Assembly (NCBI GenBank): GCA_015660155.1
Contig: DQLO01000184.1
Coordinates: 1-7,043 of the forward strand
Origin: Verrucomicrobiota bacterium
GTDB lineage: Bacteria; Verrucomicrobiota; Verrucomicrobiia; Limisphaerales; UBA1100
Length of the DNA stretch: 7,043 nucleotides
Direction: 5' to 3'
Notes under the pieces: model-generated
What the model saw: only the letters and a program-made list of their open reading frames with translations
The model's database searches: none
Told to the model about the DNA's origin: nothing
Part shown: positions 6,501-7,043 of the stretch, in pieces
How the letters are laid out: every line of letters starts with the position of its first letter
Position numbering within the stretch: the stretch's first letter is position 1
Position numbers and translations under genes: made by a program

Positions 6501-7043
6501 CAGCGCCCTCTACAACATGATCTACCAGCGCGCCCCCGAGCCCATCGAGCTAAAACTCGGCGTGCGCTATCTCCAGCAGCAAACCGGCGGTGTCACCACC
6601 GGAGCCATGAAGCACGCTCCCACGTGGTATAATGGTTACGGTCAGGCAGATCGTTACGACGAGAAGAACAAACTTTACAAAATTAAGTTTTTCCAATTCC
6701 CCTTCACCGACGGCAAGGTCTGGAAAGGCAACAGTCCACAGTTTGGCCCGCTGAAGCTCACCGCCACCGGCGGCCATCCCAGCTCGCATCCCAGCGTCGC
6801 GGTCATCCGCCGCTGGGTGGCGCCCGCCGATACCATCGTGGACGTGCGCGCCCGCCTCGAGCACAAGCTCGACGACACCGCCGAAGCCGCCCACAAAGAC
6901 AAAATGGGCGACACCTTGCGCAAGTTTTATGATGAACAGGTGTGGGACGGCGTCACCGGCGTCATCGTCCACAGCCGCACATCCAGCGGCAACGCACGCC
7001 TCGGCAAAGAACTCTGGCGCAGCAACGTGCGCCGCACCCGGCG
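3595..7043 (+). CDS. Secreted PSCyt1-DUF1549-DUF1553 cytochrome-like protein, C terminus cut off
   Basis: The frame is open from ATG 3595 to the window edge: 1149 codons plus two bases, with the end missing. Residues 1-31 form a Sec signal peptide (hydrophobic 15-28, cut after ANA). PSCyt1 (PF07635) follows, with the haem-attachment motif CYSCH at 54-58 and a distal M/P-rich LADPMPPSS. The PSCyt2/DUF1549 domain (PF07583) starts near N182 (NPIDAYIL) and includes DLIGLPPS and a second motif CARCHDHKFDP at 359-369. Next come a long Lys/Glu-rich, partly coiled-coil middle (about 420-490) and a segment with PLAMVMIDS (704-712) and KGN (722-724). PSD1/DUF1553 (PF07587) then spans about 753-990 (SGRLELA 753; NRIW 776-779; RRRLDFEAFRD 859; RRTVY 897). 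A Gly/Trp-rich probable beta-sandwich (GGHP 1059-1062, IRRW 1071-1074) ends the visible part. An in-frame ATG at 3580 is an alternative start, but 3595 gives a cleaner signal peptide. A periplasmic or surface redox role is inferred; the substrate is unknown. Confidence 0.93.
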   Translation, partial: MKNNLTRTLNKLQPTALIAVVLVWLIPAANAQQISPADQEYFEAKIRPILVDTCYSCHGDGATKGGLDLSSKGGALNGGNTGPAVVPNDPGKSILIKRIKNLADPMPPSSKDPLTDPQISELESWIRRGAPDPRTGKAAGVIKNQSDKEKAKAHWGFQKVKTPAPPLPEYVFNGKLKGWIQNPIDAYILKTLEEQNMVPSLPAEKWALLRRVYFDLIGLPPSYEDIQRFTNGQETYEQVVDRLLTSPQYGERWGRYWLDVARYADTTGSDNRRNNVSRYLYAYTYRDWVINSLNEDKPYDKFLIEQIAADQQKSSHGDLAAMGFLTLGRKNNPQDNSDDVIDDRIDVLTRGTLGLAVYCARCHDHKFDPVPSVDYYSLYGVFKSSREPNDDDKLKDWKYVLSPSGAKGSSKDTYAASSDFADYQSKLKELEKKHEDFRLGKEYENNNNSRQNAATYMYWTHMYTKNDVRVRDKRREFERTLDELIKKATKGKKKKSDVKLIGDVGDTWQNYMRRKKEDDRVFGPWVTYGNVSTNAAGRFIPAELAKAQAKLKPLLAKPDPKNKRAKRINPIVAKYFPASSPPTSMGDVMKRYDALFKISDQQWRFAIQQYTAKRATAKPGETLTPPKNMEDAQKRFGVEFDKQFGKDYAKNMEEVRRVIFERGHPCKSNFDALKRRNGGLEREERERFISKIESLKINHAGSPPLAMVMIDSNPHNEKIMIKGNRNQRGKEAPRQFLEILAGEDRQPFPKNSSGRLELAKAIASKDNPLTARVMVNRIWMLHFGKGIVSSVNEFGVRAMDPSHPELLDYLAWYFTSNNWSMKTLHKHILMSNTYQQTSDDNPRYSVKDPNNIYYYKMDRRRLDFEAFRDGMLSISGKADLAMGGKPLRLTGGAPNYRRTVYALIDRRNLDDVFKTFDFANPDKTAGQRFTSTVAQQALFMMNSPMIADLAHQLVNRKEFTDIRDDRARISALYNMIYQRAPEPIELKLGVRYLQQQTGGVTTGAMKHAPTWYNGYGQADRYDEKNKLYKIKFFQFPFTDGKVWKGNSPQFGPLKLTATGGHPSSHPSVAVIRRWVAPADTIVDVRARLEHKLDDTAEAAHKDKMGDTLRKFYDEQVWDGVTGVIVHSRTSSGNARLGKELWRSNVRRTR

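Overview
The window looks like chromosomal DNA from the PVC group, most probably a verrucomicrobial or planctomycete-like bacterium. The main evidence is the right half. It holds a DUF1501 protein with a twin-arginine leader, followed by a very long secreted protein with the PSCyt1 - PSCyt2 (DUF1549) - PSD1 (DUF1553) architecture, a pair expanded mainly in Planctomycetes and Verrucomicrobia. Weak or absent Shine-Dalgarno sequences and GC-rich intergenic hairpins fit that placement. Genus or species cannot be named from sequence alone.

Left part (1-1861): a TerB-like cytoplasmic protein (+) converges on a thioredoxin-type arsenate reductase gene, arsC (-); their stop codons overlap by 4 bp. 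Upstream of arsC, in its presumed mRNA leader, lie nine tandem heptamers (GGTTGAG on the arsC strand). They form a G-quadruplex motif and are complementary to arsC codons 3-5. A gene-free stretch of about 335 bp follows, holding several inverted repeats, including a perfect 14-bp hairpin. That hairpin sits just past the stop of a small predicted lipoprotein of unknown function (-).

Right part (1862-7043): a 244-bp divergent intergenic region has a promoter-like sequence, a near-perfect 14-bp tandem direct repeat overlapping it, and a T6-GCG-A6 palindrome. It is followed by the DUF1501 gene and, 76 bp later, the cytochrome/DUF1549/DUF1553 gene, which is still open at the window end (1149 codons present). 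These two probably form one operon for an envelope-located system. One partner is an alkaline-phosphatase/sulfatase-superfamily-like protein, and the other is a large protein with two CxxCH haem-attachment motifs. The biochemical role of this pair is not established.

I do not see a complete new defence, mobile or biosynthetic system. The signals most worth follow-up are the heptamer/G-quadruplex leader of arsC, the tandem repeat in the promoter of the DUF1501 operon, and the hairpin-rich gene-free region.
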